Origin: Iamia sp038233075
GTDB lineage: Bacteria; Actinomycetota; Acidimicrobiia; Acidimicrobiales; Iamiaceae
NCBI GenBank assembly: GCA_038233075.1
Contig: JBBSMQ010000013.1
Span: forward strand, 1-64,000
DNA: 64,000 nt
Reading direction: 5' to 3'
Shown: positions 24,700 through 33,966 of the stretch, piece by piece
How the letters are laid out: every line of letters begins with the position of its first letter
Numbering within the stretch: position 1 is the stretch's first letter
The notes under the pieces: model-generated
The model's input: the letters and a program-made list of their open reading frames with translations, nothing else
Database searches by the model: none
Told to the model about the DNA's origin: nothing
Translations under genes and position numbers: made by a program

Positions 24700-27603
24700 G
24701 TGGGATCACGAACGGGTTGGGGACGACGAGGCCGAGTGGGGGCTGCCCTCGTGGTGGCGCTCCTCGTCGGAGCCTCGGGCGCGGTGTCGGCCGCGGCGGC
24801 GCCGACGGGGCCGGCCAGCCAGGCCGCGACACCGGGCGCGCCGATCGTGGCCATCCCGGCTCCGGGGTCAGCCACGTCGTCACCGGCGACCTCGGTGACC
24901 ATCAGCGGCGCCGATCCGGCGGTCATCGGTGCCGTCACCGTCACCGGCAGCCGCAGCGGACCCCATGCCGGGCAGCTCACATCGCTCTCCCAGGGCCAGG
25001 GGGTCACCTTCACCCCTGAGGTGGCCTTCGCTGCGGGCGAGACGGTGGAGGTCACCTCGGCCGTCGGCGTCACCGGTGCCGACGACGTCTCGTACTCCTT
25101 CACGGTCGCGACCCCGGCACCCGACCCTGGCTTCCGCATCGGCGACGAGGCGTCACCCCCGGACGGGCCGGACGGACGGTCCGCGTCACCGCGTGCGGCC
25201 GCACCCCGCTTCGCCACCCGACCCGACCTGCGCCCGCCCGGCATCGACATCAACGTGGCCGCGTCGGGGGCCGCGCCGGGGCTGATCTTCTCCACCCCGT
25301 TCGCCAGCGAGGGTGCCGGCACCGATCACGGCGTGATGGTCTACGACAACGCTGGCCAGCTGGTGTGGTTCCATCCGGCCTCGGCCCCCGGCACCGTGCT
25401 CGGCGACGCCTTCGTGACCACCTACGCTGGAGCCCCGGCGCTGGTCTGGTTCGAGGGCACCGCGCCCTACGGGGCGGGGAGCTACCGCGGCGAGTGGGTG
25501 GTCGTGGACAGCTCCTACCGCGAGGTGGCCCGCATCCGGATGGGCAACGGGTACCGAGCGGACCTCCACGACATCCGGTTCACCGACCACGGCTCCGCCT
25601 ACCTGATGGCCTACAACCCGGTCATCTGCACCGGCGCGGCCCCGCTCGACGCATGCACCCCCGGCGCCACGGTGCTCGAAGGCGTGGTCCAGGAGGTCGA
25701 CCTGGGCTCGGGCCAGGTGCTGTGGGAGTGGCACAGCCTGGACCACATCCCGCTCCAGGACGGGTACCTCGAGCTGGGTGCCCCCCGCATCGACTACTTC
25801 CACATCAACTCCCTCGACCTCGACGGCGACGGCAACGTGTTGATGACGGCCCGCAACACCTCGGCCATGTACAAGGTCGACCGCACCAACGGCGGGCTGA
25901 TCTGGGCCTTCGGCGGCAAGCGCACCTCGTTCCCCAACCTGGTGGGCAGCCCGAGCCCGGCCTCGGGACCTGACTTCCCGCACCACGTCCAGGCACGCGG
26001 CGGCGGGTCCTACAGCTACTTCGACAACGGCGTGCGGCGAGACGGGCCCTCACGCGGCGAGATCGTCACCCTCGACCCCGGGAGCGGCACCGCCACCTAC
26101 ACGACCACGCTGGAGCGCCCGAACCCCGTCTTCTCCCAGGTCCAGGGCAGCATGCAGGGCCTCCCGGGAGGCCGGAACCTCGTCTCCTGGGGCAATACCT
26201 CGATCGTCACCGAGTTCGACGCATCGGGGAACGTGGTCTTCGAGGCCGACGTCACCGCCGCCTGCTGCTACCGCCAGCTCCGCCACGAGTGGACCGGCGC
26301 CCCCGCCTCGTCGCCGGTCGCTCGGGCCAACGCCGCTCCCGGCGGCACCTCGGTGGCGGTCGGCTGGAACGGCGACACCCGCACCGCCCGGTGGCGGATC
26401 CTGGCCGGACAGGGCGCAGGGTCGCTCTCGCCCGTGGCGACGGTCGATCGCACCGGGTTCGAGACCACGGCGACGGTGCCGGGCCGTCCCACCCGGGTCG
26501 CCGTCGAGGCCCTCGACGGCTCCGGCCAGGTCATCGGGCGCAGCGAGCCGGTCGCCGGCGGCCAGTGGTTCTCCGAGACGGCCGGTCCGTCGGTGGCGGG
26601 TTCCTACCAGCCGCTCGTGGGCGACTTCGGTGGCAGCCGCAACGACGACGTCATCTACTACCGCCCCGGCGCGGGCACCGACTACCTCCACGTGTCCGAC
26701 GGCGCCGGGGGCTTCGACTCCACCGCCCTGCCGAGGGTCAACGGCGACTACACCCCGCTGGTGGGCGACTTCGTGGGTGACGACCGTGACGAGGTGCTGT
26801 GGACGCGGGCGGGGCTCGCGAACGCCGCCCTGTGGCGCTTCGACCTGGCGCCCCGCAGCGGCCCGGTGTCGACCACCAGCGTCGGGACGACGGTGCCAGC
26901 CAGGGTCACCAGGGCGGTCGTGCTCGATCACCGTCCGTCCTACGGCGGCGGCTCGGACGAGGTCCTGTTCTACGCCGCCGGCTCCGCGCCCGACCGCGTC
27001 GACCACTTCCGCTGGAACGTCGGCTCCAACCTCAGCCGCACCAGCCGGGCGATCTCGGTGAACGGCAGCTACTCGCCCGTCAGCGGCGACTACGACGGCA
27101 ACGGCCAGGCCGACGTGCTCTGGTACGCACCCGGGGGCGCCCCCGACTTCATCTGGCTGACGGGCGGTGACGCGACCCGTTCCACCGGCCAACGCTCGGT
27201 GCCGGTGACCATCAACGGCTCGTACCAGATCCTGGCCGAGAGCTTCACCGGATCCGAGCAGCGCGACGAGCTCGCCTTCCTCGCCTCGGGCCCGGCCCCT
27301 GACGTCCTCTGGACCTTCGACGGCTTCGGCGGCCACATCGCGACCCCGGCCACCAACGCGGCCGTCGGCATCGCTCTGCCCCTCGATGGTGGCACCGACG
27401 CGGTGATGACCTGGTTCCCGGGTTCGTCGCCGGCCATCCTCCAGTTCGCACCCGACCCTCCGACCAGTCGGCCTTCGGGCAATTCGCCGATCGGCAGCGG
27501 CTACATCCCGCTCGTCGGGGACTTCGTCGGCACCGTCGGCGCGTCCTCGGTGCTCTGGTACGCACCCGGTCCCGCCCGCGAGCGTCTCGACATCGGCGGC
27601 TGA
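24700..27603 (+). CDS. secreted arylsulfotransferase-like protein with C-terminal FG-GAP-like repeats
   Basis: A 967-residue exported protein. GTG start after GAAGGG, then a Sec signal peptide (GAALVVALLVGASGAVSAAAA). Residues 40-125 form an Ig-like domain (VTVTGSRSG, VTFTPEVAFAAGETVEV). Residues 185-520 match the ASST beta-propeller, with HGVMVYDNAGQLVWFH, ADLHDIRF, VQEVDLGSGQVLWEWHS, DYFHINSLDLDGDGNVLM, DGGLIWAFGG-type blade and DFPHHVQ; the His residues are candidates for the sulfo-acceptor and binding sites. Residues 630-967 hold about six repeats such as SYQPLVGDF, DYTPLVGDF and SYSPVSGDYDGNGQADVLWYAPG, resembling VCBS/FG-GAP blades. Substrate unknown; a binding role is also possible. 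Confidence 0.82.
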   Translation: MGSRTGWGRRGRVGAALVVALLVGASGAVSAAAAPTGPASQAATPGAPIVAIPAPGSATSSPATSVTISGADPAVIGAVTVTGSRSGPHAGQLTSLSQGQGVTFTPEVAFAAGETVEVTSAVGVTGADDVSYSFTVATPAPDPGFRIGDEASPPDGPDGRSASPRAAAPRFATRPDLRPPGIDINVAASGAAPGLIFSTPFASEGAGTDHGVMVYDNAGQLVWFHPASAPGTVLGDAFVTTYAGAPALVWFEGTAPYGAGSYRGEWVVVDSSYREVARIRMGNGYRADLHDIRFTDHGSAYLMAYNPVICTGAAPLDACTPGATVLEGVVQEVDLGSGQVLWEWHSLDHIPLQDGYLELGAPRIDYFHINSLDLDGDGNVLMTARNTSAMYKVDRTNGGLIWAFGGKRTSFPNLVGSPSPASGPDFPHHVQARGGGSYSYFDNGVRRDGPSRGEIVTLDPGSGTATYTTTLERPNPVFSQVQGSMQGLPGGRNLVSWGNTSIVTEFDASGNVVFEADVTAACCYRQLRHEWTGAPASSPVARANAAPGGTSVAVGWNGDTRTARWRILAGQGAGSLSPVATVDRTGFETTATVPGRPTRVAVEALDGSGQVIGRSEPVAGGQWFSETAGPSVAGSYQPLVGDFGGSRNDDVIYYRPGAGTDYLHVSDGAGGFDSTALPRVNGDYTPLVGDFVGDDRDEVLWTRAGLANAALWRFDLAPRSGPVSTTSVGTTVPARVTRAVVLDHRPSYGGGSDEVLFYAAGSAPDRVDHFRWNVGSNLSRTSRAISVNGSYSPVSGDYDGNGQADVLWYAPGGAPDFIWLTGGDATRSTGQRSVPVTINGSYQILAESFTGSEQRDELAFLASGPAPDVLWTFDGFGGHIATPATNAAVGIALPLDGGTDAVMTWFPGSSPAILQFAPDPPTSRPSGNSPIGSGYIPLVGDFVGTVGASSVLWYAPGPARERLDIGG

Positions 27604-27731
27604 TCCCGGCCACCGGGTCCGAGCCACCGCCGGTCTCCAGGGCCGCTGCCTGCCGTGGGCCTGGTTGCCGCTCCGGTGGCCGGGTAGCCCCGGGGACGCC
27701 GCAGACACAGACCAGGAAGCAGGGCGACGAC

Positions 27732-27971
27732 ATGGCCGACGACGACAAGCGCACCGTGAAGGATTCGGCCCGAAGCGTGGGGGAGACGATCAAGCTCGTC
27801 GTCTCCGCGCTCATCCTCATCGTCCTCGTGCTCTTCGGGGTGGCCAACTCCGACGAGGTGCCGGTCGAGCTGCTGGTCACCGACACCGACCTCCCCCTCA
27901 TCGTGGTGATCCTGGGTTCGGCCGTGGCCGGAGCCCTCATCGCCGCCCTGGTGCGCCGGCGCCGGTCGTGA
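27732..27971 (+). CDS. LapA-family (DUF1049) membrane protein
   Basis: A 79-residue protein with a charged N-terminus and two hydrophobic helices: ETIKLVVSALILIVLVLFGVAN and PLIVVILGSAVAGALIAALV, ending in RRRRS. NSDEVPVELL between them is the LapA signature. In proteobacteria LapA/B regulate lipopolysaccharide synthesis; the actinobacterial role is unknown. Preceded by GAAGCAGGG-type Shine-Dalgarno. Confidence 0.8.
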   Translation: MADDDKRTVKDSARSVGETIKLVVSALILIVLVLFGVANSDEVPVELLVTDTDLPLIVVILGSAVAGALIAALVRRRRS

Positions 27972-28040
27972 CCCCGATCGACCTGTCGCCGGTCTGACGA
28001 CGAGACACGAGCCCAAGGCGGCCTGGGTACCGTCCCCCGA

Positions 28041-28658
28041 GTGGACACGATGGTCGACCTCCTGCTGCTCGACGTCAACGGCGTGCTGTACGACTACGAC
28101 CCCGAGGTGCGGGTCGCCGCTCTGGCCCGCGACCTGGAGGTGGACCCCGACACCGTGCGCGACGCACTGTTCACCAGCGGGCTCGAGGATGCCTCCGACG
28201 CCGGCGAGGTCGACCCCGACACCTACCTGTCCGAGGCTGGCCGGGCCCTCGGCGCCGCCTTGGACCGAGAGCACTGGGCCGAGGCCCTCGCCGCCGCCGT
28301 GATCGCCCGCCACGACGTCCTGGCCGTGGTCGGGGGTCTGGTCGACCGGGTGCGCTGCGCCACCCTCTCCAACAACGGCCTCCTGGTCCGAGAGCTGGTC
28401 GAGCGCATCTACCCCGAGGTCGCCGCCCTCGGCATCGAGGTCCACGTCGCCGCCGAGTTCGGGGAGTCCAAGCCCGACCGCGACGTCTACCTCGATGTCT
28501 GCGCCCAGCTGGGCGTGGCCCCGGACCGCGCCGCGTTCGTCGACGACAAGGAGGCCAACGCCACCGGCGCGGCCCGCGCCGGTCTGTCGGCCCACCACTT
28601 CGTCGGCCTCGATGGCCTGGTGAGGTTCCTGCGCGACCTGGGCCTCGACACCCGGTAG
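28041..28658 (+). CDS. HAD-superfamily hydrolase
   Basis: A 205-residue phosphatase-like enzyme. Motif I is LLLDVNGVLYDYD, where the second Asp of DxD is Asn, a variant seen in some HAD members; motif II is CATLSNNG; motif III is GESKPDRDVY; motif IV is AAFVDDKEANATGA. The cap is a small helical insertion (residues 20-95), suggesting subfamily IA. GTG start or the ATG three codons later are both possible. Substrate not predictable. Confidence 0.85.
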   Translation: MDTMVDLLLLDVNGVLYDYDPEVRVAALARDLEVDPDTVRDALFTSGLEDASDAGEVDPDTYLSEAGRALGAALDREHWAEALAAAVIARHDVLAVVGGLVDRVRCATLSNNGLLVRELVERIYPEVAALGIEVHVAAEFGESKPDRDVYLDVCAQLGVAPDRAAFVDDKEANATGAARAGLSAHHFVGLDGLVRFLRDLGLDTR

Positions 28659-29011
28659 CAGACGCCCGGGTCGGTGCGCCTGGTCGGCCTCGTCGCCGCT
28701 TGTCGCGGTACCACCCGGGGAGAGGCGAGCCCGAGGGTCTGCCGTCCGAGCGCCGGGGCTTCGCCCCCTGCGTCACGCACCACCGGGGCCCGGGCCGGCG
28801 CGAGGGCCCATGTGCCTGTCGCCTGAGGCCGATCTCGTCGCCGGGACCGCGGTCGTGCGTCGCCGCCCACCTCCGGTGCACCCGGCGCGACGAGGCCGCG
28901 GGCGTGGCGCAGGTCAGCGTCTGAGCCACTGGGGGAGGCGCCGTGCAACCGGCGCAGGCGGGCGAGCAGGTCGGGGTCTGACCTCTCCGCGGCGAGACCG
29001 CTCCCGTCCCG
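28659..29011. other. 353-bp intergenic region
   Basis: No convincing gene on either strand, no tRNA and no palindromic operator that stands out. It presumably contains the promoter of the following antiporter gene. Confidence 0.4.
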
Positions 29012-30340
29012 ATGGTGGCGATGGCGGTCGATTCGGCCGATCATCTGCGGGTGGAGTCGTTCGACCTGGGTCTGATCGCCCTCTTCGTCGTGGCCTTCGG
29101 CCTCGTCTCGGGGTTGGCCGCCCGGAGCCTCATCTCTGGGGCCATGGCCTTCGTGGCCTTCGGCATGCTCATCGGACCGGCCGGCCTCGACATCCTGGGT
29201 CTCGAGCTCGACAACGCCATCCTCGAGGTGCTGGCCGAGGTGACCCTCGCGGTCGTCCTCTTCACTGACGCCACTCGCATCGACCTGCGCGTGGCGCGCA
29301 CCGGGGCCCAGCTCCCGGGGCGCCTGCTCGGGATCGGGATGCCCCTGACGGTGCTGGCGGGCATCGGGGCCGGCATGGTGCTGCTGACCGATCTGAGCAT
29401 GTGGGAGATGGCCCTGCTGGCCGCCCTCCTGGCGCCGACCGACGCCGCGCTCGGTCAGGCCGTCGTCACCGATGAGTCCATCCCGGTGCGGATCCGTCAG
29501 GCGCTCAACGTCGAGAGCGGCCTGAACGACGGGATCGCCGCCCCCTTGGTCACGGTCTTCCTGGCCGTGGCCGCGGTCGAGATCGACAGCGGTGACACCG
29601 GTACCTGGGTCCAGTTCGCCGGCCAGCAGATCGGCTACGGCCTGCTCATCGGCGTGGCCTCGGGACTGGCCGGGGGGTGGCTGATGCGGACCCGCACGGA
29701 GCTCGGTTGGGTCACCGGCACCTTCCGGCAGCTGGCGACCCTGGCCGTGGCCCTGACCGCCTTCGGCCTGGCCGGGGCCGCCGGCGGCAACGGCTTCGTC
29801 GCCGCCTTCACCGCCGGGGTTGCCTTCGGCTTGGTGGCTCGCGAGGAGTGCCCGCACATCGAGGACTTCACCGAGGACGAGGGCCAGCTCCTCGCCCTGC
29901 TCACCTTCCTCTTCTTCGGAGCCACCCTCGCGGGGCCCGCGCTGGGCGACATCACGTGGGAGATCCTCGCCTACTCAGTGCTCAGCCTCACCCTGCTCCG
30001 GGCCCTGCCCGTCGCCCTCAGCCTGCTGGGGTCGGGCCTACGGGTCGAGACGATCGGCTTCCTGGCTTGGTTCGGTCCCCGGGGCCTGGCCTCGATCGCC
30101 TTCCTGGTCATGGTGCTGGAGGAAGCCGCGCTCCCGGGCGGAGACACCATCCGCCTCACCGTCACCTGCACCGTGGTGCTGAGCGTGTTCGCCCACGGCA
30201 TCAGCGCTCGGCCCTGGGCCCGGTCCTACGGGCGGCGGATGTCCGCGGCCGCCGAGCACCACGACGACATGCCCGAGACCCAACCCGTCCCCGACATCCG
30301 TCCCCGCCTGACCCACCGCCCGACCTCCGACTCGGGGTGA
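29012..30340 (+). CDS. CPA1-type cation:proton antiporter
   Basis: A 442-residue transporter with about twelve membrane helices. LVSGLAARSLISGAMAFVAFG and PTDAALGQAVVTDESIPVRIRQALNVESGLNDGIAAP are typical of CPA1/NhaP exchangers: the PTDA and ESGLNDG motifs hold the ion-binding Asp residues. Expected to exchange Na+ or K+ for H+ at the plasma membrane. Hydrophilic C-terminal tail of about 35 residues. An alternative ATG lies three codons downstream. Confidence 0.92.
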   Translation: MVAMAVDSADHLRVESFDLGLIALFVVAFGLVSGLAARSLISGAMAFVAFGMLIGPAGLDILGLELDNAILEVLAEVTLAVVLFTDATRIDLRVARTGAQLPGRLLGIGMPLTVLAGIGAGMVLLTDLSMWEMALLAALLAPTDAALGQAVVTDESIPVRIRQALNVESGLNDGIAAPLVTVFLAVAAVEIDSGDTGTWVQFAGQQIGYGLLIGVASGLAGGWLMRTRTELGWVTGTFRQLATLAVALTAFGLAGAAGGNGFVAAFTAGVAFGLVAREECPHIEDFTEDEGQLLALLTFLFFGATLAGPALGDITWEILAYSVLSLTLLRALPVALSLLGSGLRVETIGFLAWFGPRGLASIAFLVMVLEEAALPGGDTIRLTVTCTVVLSVFAHGISARPWARSYGRRMSAAAEHHDDMPETQPVPDIRPRLTHRPTSDSG

Positions 30341-30459
30341 GCGACCGGTCCTGCACCGGGCGCTTCGCGAGCCGACGGTACCGTTGCGACCTCGGCCACC
30401 GGGACCCGAGGTGGCGAGGACGACAGCCCCAGCCGGCGGCGCGAGGTGGACGACGGAAC

Positions 30460-31167
30460 ATGACCGCGACGACGAGGGAGCTGGTCGAGGCCGTGGTCGG
30501 CGGTGAGAGCGGCGCCCCCCAGCGCCTGGCCGAGGCCCTGGCCGCCGCCGCCACCAGCGCCGAGCGGTCGGCCCTGCTCGACCCGCTCGCCGCCGCCGCG
30601 GTCGGGTCAGGGCGGGCACTGGAGGTGCTGCTGAGGGTCGTCCACGGCGAGCACCTGGCCATGGCGGCCATCCATCGCCTCGTCGTCGACCGTCACGATG
30701 CCGAGGACGTGGAGCAGGACGTGTTGGTCAACGTGGCGCGCTCCATCGGCTCGTTCCGCAGCGATGCTCGCTTCACCACCTGGCTGCACACGGTGGCCCG
30801 CAACACCGCGGTGGACTTCCTCCGTCGCCGTCGGGAGACCCTGAGCCTCGACGAGGCCGCGCCCCTCACGGCCGCAGCGCGGATGTCGTCGGTCATCGCC
30901 ACCCGGGCGGTGGTGCGGGCTGCTGTCGCGGACCTGCCGCCTGAGTATCGCGAGCCCGTCACCCTGCGGGACCTCGAGCACCTGCCGTACCAAGAGATTG
31001 CCGACCGCCTCGGTCTGAACCTGAACACCACCAAGTCGCGCATCTTCCGGGGACGGGCGCTCCTGGCCGGTGCCGTGGCCGGCCTCGACACCGTCGATCC
31101 GGTCGATCCGGTCGACCCCGGCGACGCGGTCGACCCGGTCGAGTCCCCCGGTGACCACGGTGGCTGA
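30460..31167 (+). CDS. sigma-70 family RNA polymerase sigma factor (ECF type)
   Basis: A 235-residue sigma factor. Region 2 lies around residues 70-125: RLVVDRHDAEDVEQDVLVNV, RSDARFTTWLHTVARNTAVDFL, which would bind the -10 element; region 4 around residues 150-200: LPPEYREPVTLRDLEHLPYQEIADRLGLN, TTKSRIFRGRALL. The first 60 residues are Ala-rich and helical, and the C-terminal tail is a VDPVDP-type repeat. Its last codons overlap the start of the following kinase gene, so regulator and kinase are co-translated. No anti-sigma factor is seen nearby; the kinase may take that role. Confidence 0.9.
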   Translation: MTATTRELVEAVVGGESGAPQRLAEALAAAATSAERSALLDPLAAAAVGSGRALEVLLRVVHGEHLAMAAIHRLVVDRHDAEDVEQDVLVNVARSIGSFRSDARFTTWLHTVARNTAVDFLRRRRETLSLDEAAPLTAAARMSSVIATRAVVRAAVADLPPEYREPVTLRDLEHLPYQEIADRLGLNLNTTKSRIFRGRALLAGAVAGLDTVDPVDPVDPGDAVDPVESPGDHGG

Positions 31168-32440
31168 GGCGCCGGGCTCGGACATCGGGCCCTACCGCAT
31201 CGTTGCCCCCATCGGCAGCGGCGGCTTCGCCACCGTGTACCGCGCCCGCGACGATCGCCTGGACAGCGAGGTGGCGCTCAAGGTCCTGGCCGAGAACCAC
31301 AGCCTCGATCCCGACATCCGCGAGCGCTTCCTGGGCGAGGCCCAGCTCCTGCGGCGCATCGACAGCCCGTGCGTGGTGCGGGTGCTCGACGTGGGCGAGA
31401 CCGAGCGGTTCCAGCCCTACCTGGTGCTGGAGTACGCCGAGCGCGGCGACCTCCGCCGCCGGGCCGACGAGGCGCGCGACGCAGGGCGGGTGCCCACGGC
31501 CGCGGACGTGGCACGGGTCGTCGACGCCCTGGCCGATGGTCTGGCTGCGGTCCATGCCCAGGGCCTGGTGCACCGCGACGTCAGCCCCGGCAACCTGCTG
31601 CTCAAGGTCACCGCGCCGATGTCCGAGGCCGGCGCCTCGGACCTGATCGCGCCCGACGAGCGGCTGCTGCTGGCCGACCTCGGGTACGCCAAGGACCTCG
31701 CGGCCCACTCCGGGTTGACCGTGGGTGGGGGCACCCTGGGCTTCCGTGCCCCCGAGCAGCGCAGCGGCGTGGGCGCGGTCGACCACCGGGCCGACGTCTA
31801 CGCCGCCAGCGCCCTGGTGGCCTGGCTGGGCCTGGGCACCGATCCCGAGCAGATCCCGGCCCGGGACCCGGCCGGCCACCTGCGCCGGTCCGGCATGGAG
31901 ACCCGGCTGGCCGCCGTCCTGGGCACCGGCCTGGCCCACGAGCCCCGCAAGCGCCAGCCCGACGTGGCGCGGTGGCACACCGAGGTGGCCGCCGCCCTGG
32001 AGCCACCCCCGACCCCGGAGGTCCCCGTCGATCCGGCGGGGGGCCATCGGCGGCGGGGCCTCCTGCTCGCGGCACTGGCCCTGGTCGTGGGTCTGGCGGT
32101 CGGGGTCGGCGCCGCCGCCGTGCTCGGCCGGGACGGCCCGGGCCAGACCACCACCACGCTGGAGGATGACCGGGTGCGGGTGTCGGCCGAGGAGGGAGAT
32201 GTCGCCGCCGCCATCTTCGGGCCCGACGAGGTTCGGGCGGGGGAGACGGCCACCTTCGAGGCGGGGGCGACCGGGTCCCGACGGTTCGCATGGGTGACCC
32301 CCGACGGCGATCTGGTGGAAGGCGTTGAGTCGATCGACGTCACCCCGACCGGGCCCGGCCCCGTGACCGTGCGCCTGCTCGTCACCGGCGCCGACGGCAC
32401 CCTCGTGGTGGTGGCCCTGGACCTGGACGTCACCTCGTGA
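31151..32440 (+). CDS. transmembrane Ser/Thr protein kinase
   Basis: A 429-residue kinase. IGPYRIVAPIGSGGFATVYRARD is the P-loop, VALKVLAE carries the Lys, HRDVSPGNLLL the catalytic loop, ADLGYAKDL replaces DFG by DLG, and GFRAPEQRSG is the APE region. A single membrane helix near residue 305 (GLLLAALALVVGLAVGVGAAAVLG) leads to a 95-residue extracellular domain with an Ig/PKD-like pattern (AGETATFEAGATGSRRFAWVTPDG). No PASTA repeats. GTG start inside the sigma gene end; a second GTG lies three codons on. Likely senses an envelope signal and acts on the coupled sigma factor. Confidence 0.9.
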   Translation: MTTVAEAPGSDIGPYRIVAPIGSGGFATVYRARDDRLDSEVALKVLAENHSLDPDIRERFLGEAQLLRRIDSPCVVRVLDVGETERFQPYLVLEYAERGDLRRRADEARDAGRVPTAADVARVVDALADGLAAVHAQGLVHRDVSPGNLLLKVTAPMSEAGASDLIAPDERLLLADLGYAKDLAAHSGLTVGGGTLGFRAPEQRSGVGAVDHRADVYAASALVAWLGLGTDPEQIPARDPAGHLRRSGMETRLAAVLGTGLAHEPRKRQPDVARWHTEVAAALEPPPTPEVPVDPAGGHRRRGLLLAALALVVGLAVGVGAAAVLGRDGPGQTTTTLEDDRVRVSAEEGDVAAAIFGPDEVRAGETATFEAGATGSRRFAWVTPDGDLVEGVESIDVTPTGPGPVTVRLLVTGADGTLVVVALDLDVTS

Positions 32441-32537
32441 GGGGCGGCGCCCTCGGTCGAGAGATCTTCGCCTGGCGCGCAACTTCGCGGGGTCCGGGCC
32501 CGACACAAGGGGTATGCGACCACGAAAGGATCACCTC

Positions 32538-33188
32538 ATGAACCCCACCCGATCACTCCTCGCCGCCGGCGTGGCCCTCAGCCTCCTCGCCGCCGCCTGC
32601 GGTGGTGGCGGCGACGACTCCGACGCCGTGACCCGGCCCGGCATCGCCACCGAGGCGGGGGAGACCACCGCTCCGCCGGACGGCGGTGGCGACCTGCAGG
32701 CGGGCGGTACGACCACCGCACCCGACCAGGGCGACGATCCCGCGGCCCCCACCCCGGCCGGGGACCCGGTGGCGTCGCTGGAGGTCGACACCGCCACCAA
32801 CGACGGCGAGGCGCTCGCGGTGCGCATCGAGGTCGACTCCCTCGCCCGGGGCGCCCAGGACACCGTGCGTCTCGACCTCACCATCACCAACCTGAGCGAC
32901 CAGTTCGACTGGAAGATCTACGGCAACCTGGGCGAGGGGAACTCGGACTACTCCGTCGGCGGGATCAGCCTGGTCGATCTGGCCGGCAACAAGCGCTACC
33001 TCGTCCTCGTCGACAGCGAGGGGGATTGCGTCTGCACCCAGCTGCCCTCCAGCATCGAGGGCATCGCCGCCGGCGAGTCGCGCTCGTTCCAGGCAACGTT
33101 CCCGGCCCCACCGGCCGAGGTCACCATGGTCGACGTCCAGGTCCCCGGGCTCGGCGTGGTGCCCGAGGTCCCCCTGGCGGACGCATGA
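32538..33188 (+). CDS. secreted lipoprotein, unknown domain
   Basis: A 216-residue protein with a lipoprotein signal peptide (SLLAAGVALSLLAAAC, Cys being the lipid site), a Gly/Thr/Pro/Asp-rich linker to about residue 80 and a folded domain resembling DUF4352-type beta sandwiches (TVRLDLTITNLSDQFDWKIYG, RYLVLVDSEGDCVCTQLP). The DCVC pair could form a disulfide. ATG with AAGGA nine bases upstream. Its TGA overlaps the next ATG, so it is coupled to the OmpA-domain gene. Candidate partner or ligand of the kinase upstream. Confidence 0.75.
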   Translation: MNPTRSLLAAGVALSLLAAACGGGGDDSDAVTRPGIATEAGETTAPPDGGGDLQAGGTTTAPDQGDDPAAPTPAGDPVASLEVDTATNDGEALAVRIEVDSLARGAQDTVRLDLTITNLSDQFDWKIYGNLGEGNSDYSVGGISLVDLAGNKRYLVLVDSEGDCVCTQLPSSIEGIAAGESRSFQATFPAPPAEVTMVDVQVPGLGVVPEVPLADA

Positions 33189-33769
33189 GACCCCACGTCA
33201 GATCCACGACCCTGCTGGCCGGCGCCCTCATCGCACTGGCGGCGGTGGGCGGGATGCCGTCACCGGCCATCGCCCAGGACGGGACAGCCGACCGCATCGT
33301 GGCGATCAGCCGGCGCGACCTCCCCGTCGCCCGCCGGATCGTGCCCTTCGACGGACGGGTCGAGGAGGAGGTCGGCACCGAGGTCACCGTGACCCTCGAC
33401 GCCGATGTGCTCTTCGCGTTCGACCAGGCCTCGCTGACGCCGCAGGCCCAGGAGACCCTCACCGCGCTGGGCGCCGAGCTCGCCGACCGCCTGGCCGGTG
33501 ACGCCGTGGGCGTGGTCGGCCACACCGACAGCAAGGGCGAGACGGCCTACAACCAGGACCTGTCCGAGCGGCGCGCCGCCGCCGTCCGGGACTTCCTGGC
33601 CCCCCTGGTGTCGGGCTTGGTGCGCTTCGACGTGGCCGGGCGGGGCGAGAGCGAACCCGTCGCCCCCAACGAGGCGGCCGACGGCTCCGACGACCCCGAG
33701 GGTCGTCGCCGCAACCGCCGGGTGGAGGTGTCCTTCGAGGCCAAGCCCGAACAGGAGCCCACCGGCTGA
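33185..33769 (+). CDS. OmpA-domain peptidoglycan-binding protein
   Basis: A 194-residue exported protein with a Sec signal (TTLLAGALIALAAVGGMPSPAIA). The OmpA C-terminal domain spans about residues 60-185: VLFAFDQASLTPQAQETL, VVGHTDSKGETAYNQDLSERRAAAV, GRGESEPVAPNEAADG, GRRRNRRVEV. The TDS...YNQDLSERRA helix and the late NRRVE Arg are the diaminopimelate-binding residues of the family. ATGA overlap with the lipoprotein gene implies joint function at the cell wall. Confidence 0.92.
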   Translation: MRPHVRSTTLLAGALIALAAVGGMPSPAIAQDGTADRIVAISRRDLPVARRIVPFDGRVEEEVGTEVTVTLDADVLFAFDQASLTPQAQETLTALGAELADRLAGDAVGVVGHTDSKGETAYNQDLSERRAAAVRDFLAPLVSGLVRFDVAGRGESEPVAPNEAADGSDDPEGRRRNRRVEVSFEAKPEQEPTG

Positions 33770-33966
33770 ACGGACCGCGCTCCCGCTCGACGACACCGAG
33801 ACGCCCAATGATGACACGGAGACACCGCCGCCCCGACCCGGGGCGGCGGTGCCGCGCCAGGGTCCACGTCGGGTGGCGCCACGCGCCATCGACCGGCCTG
33901 CGGGAAGTCCTCCCGACTGGCGAACGGCTCTCTCCGCTGGTCCTGTCCGTCGCGCGCCGGCGTGGT

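Noticed and set aside
31080..31150. Regulatory tandem repeat at the end of the sigma factor gene
   Set aside because: The GTCGATCCG-type repeats are in frame and encode a VDPVDP tail; a coding explanation is sufficient.
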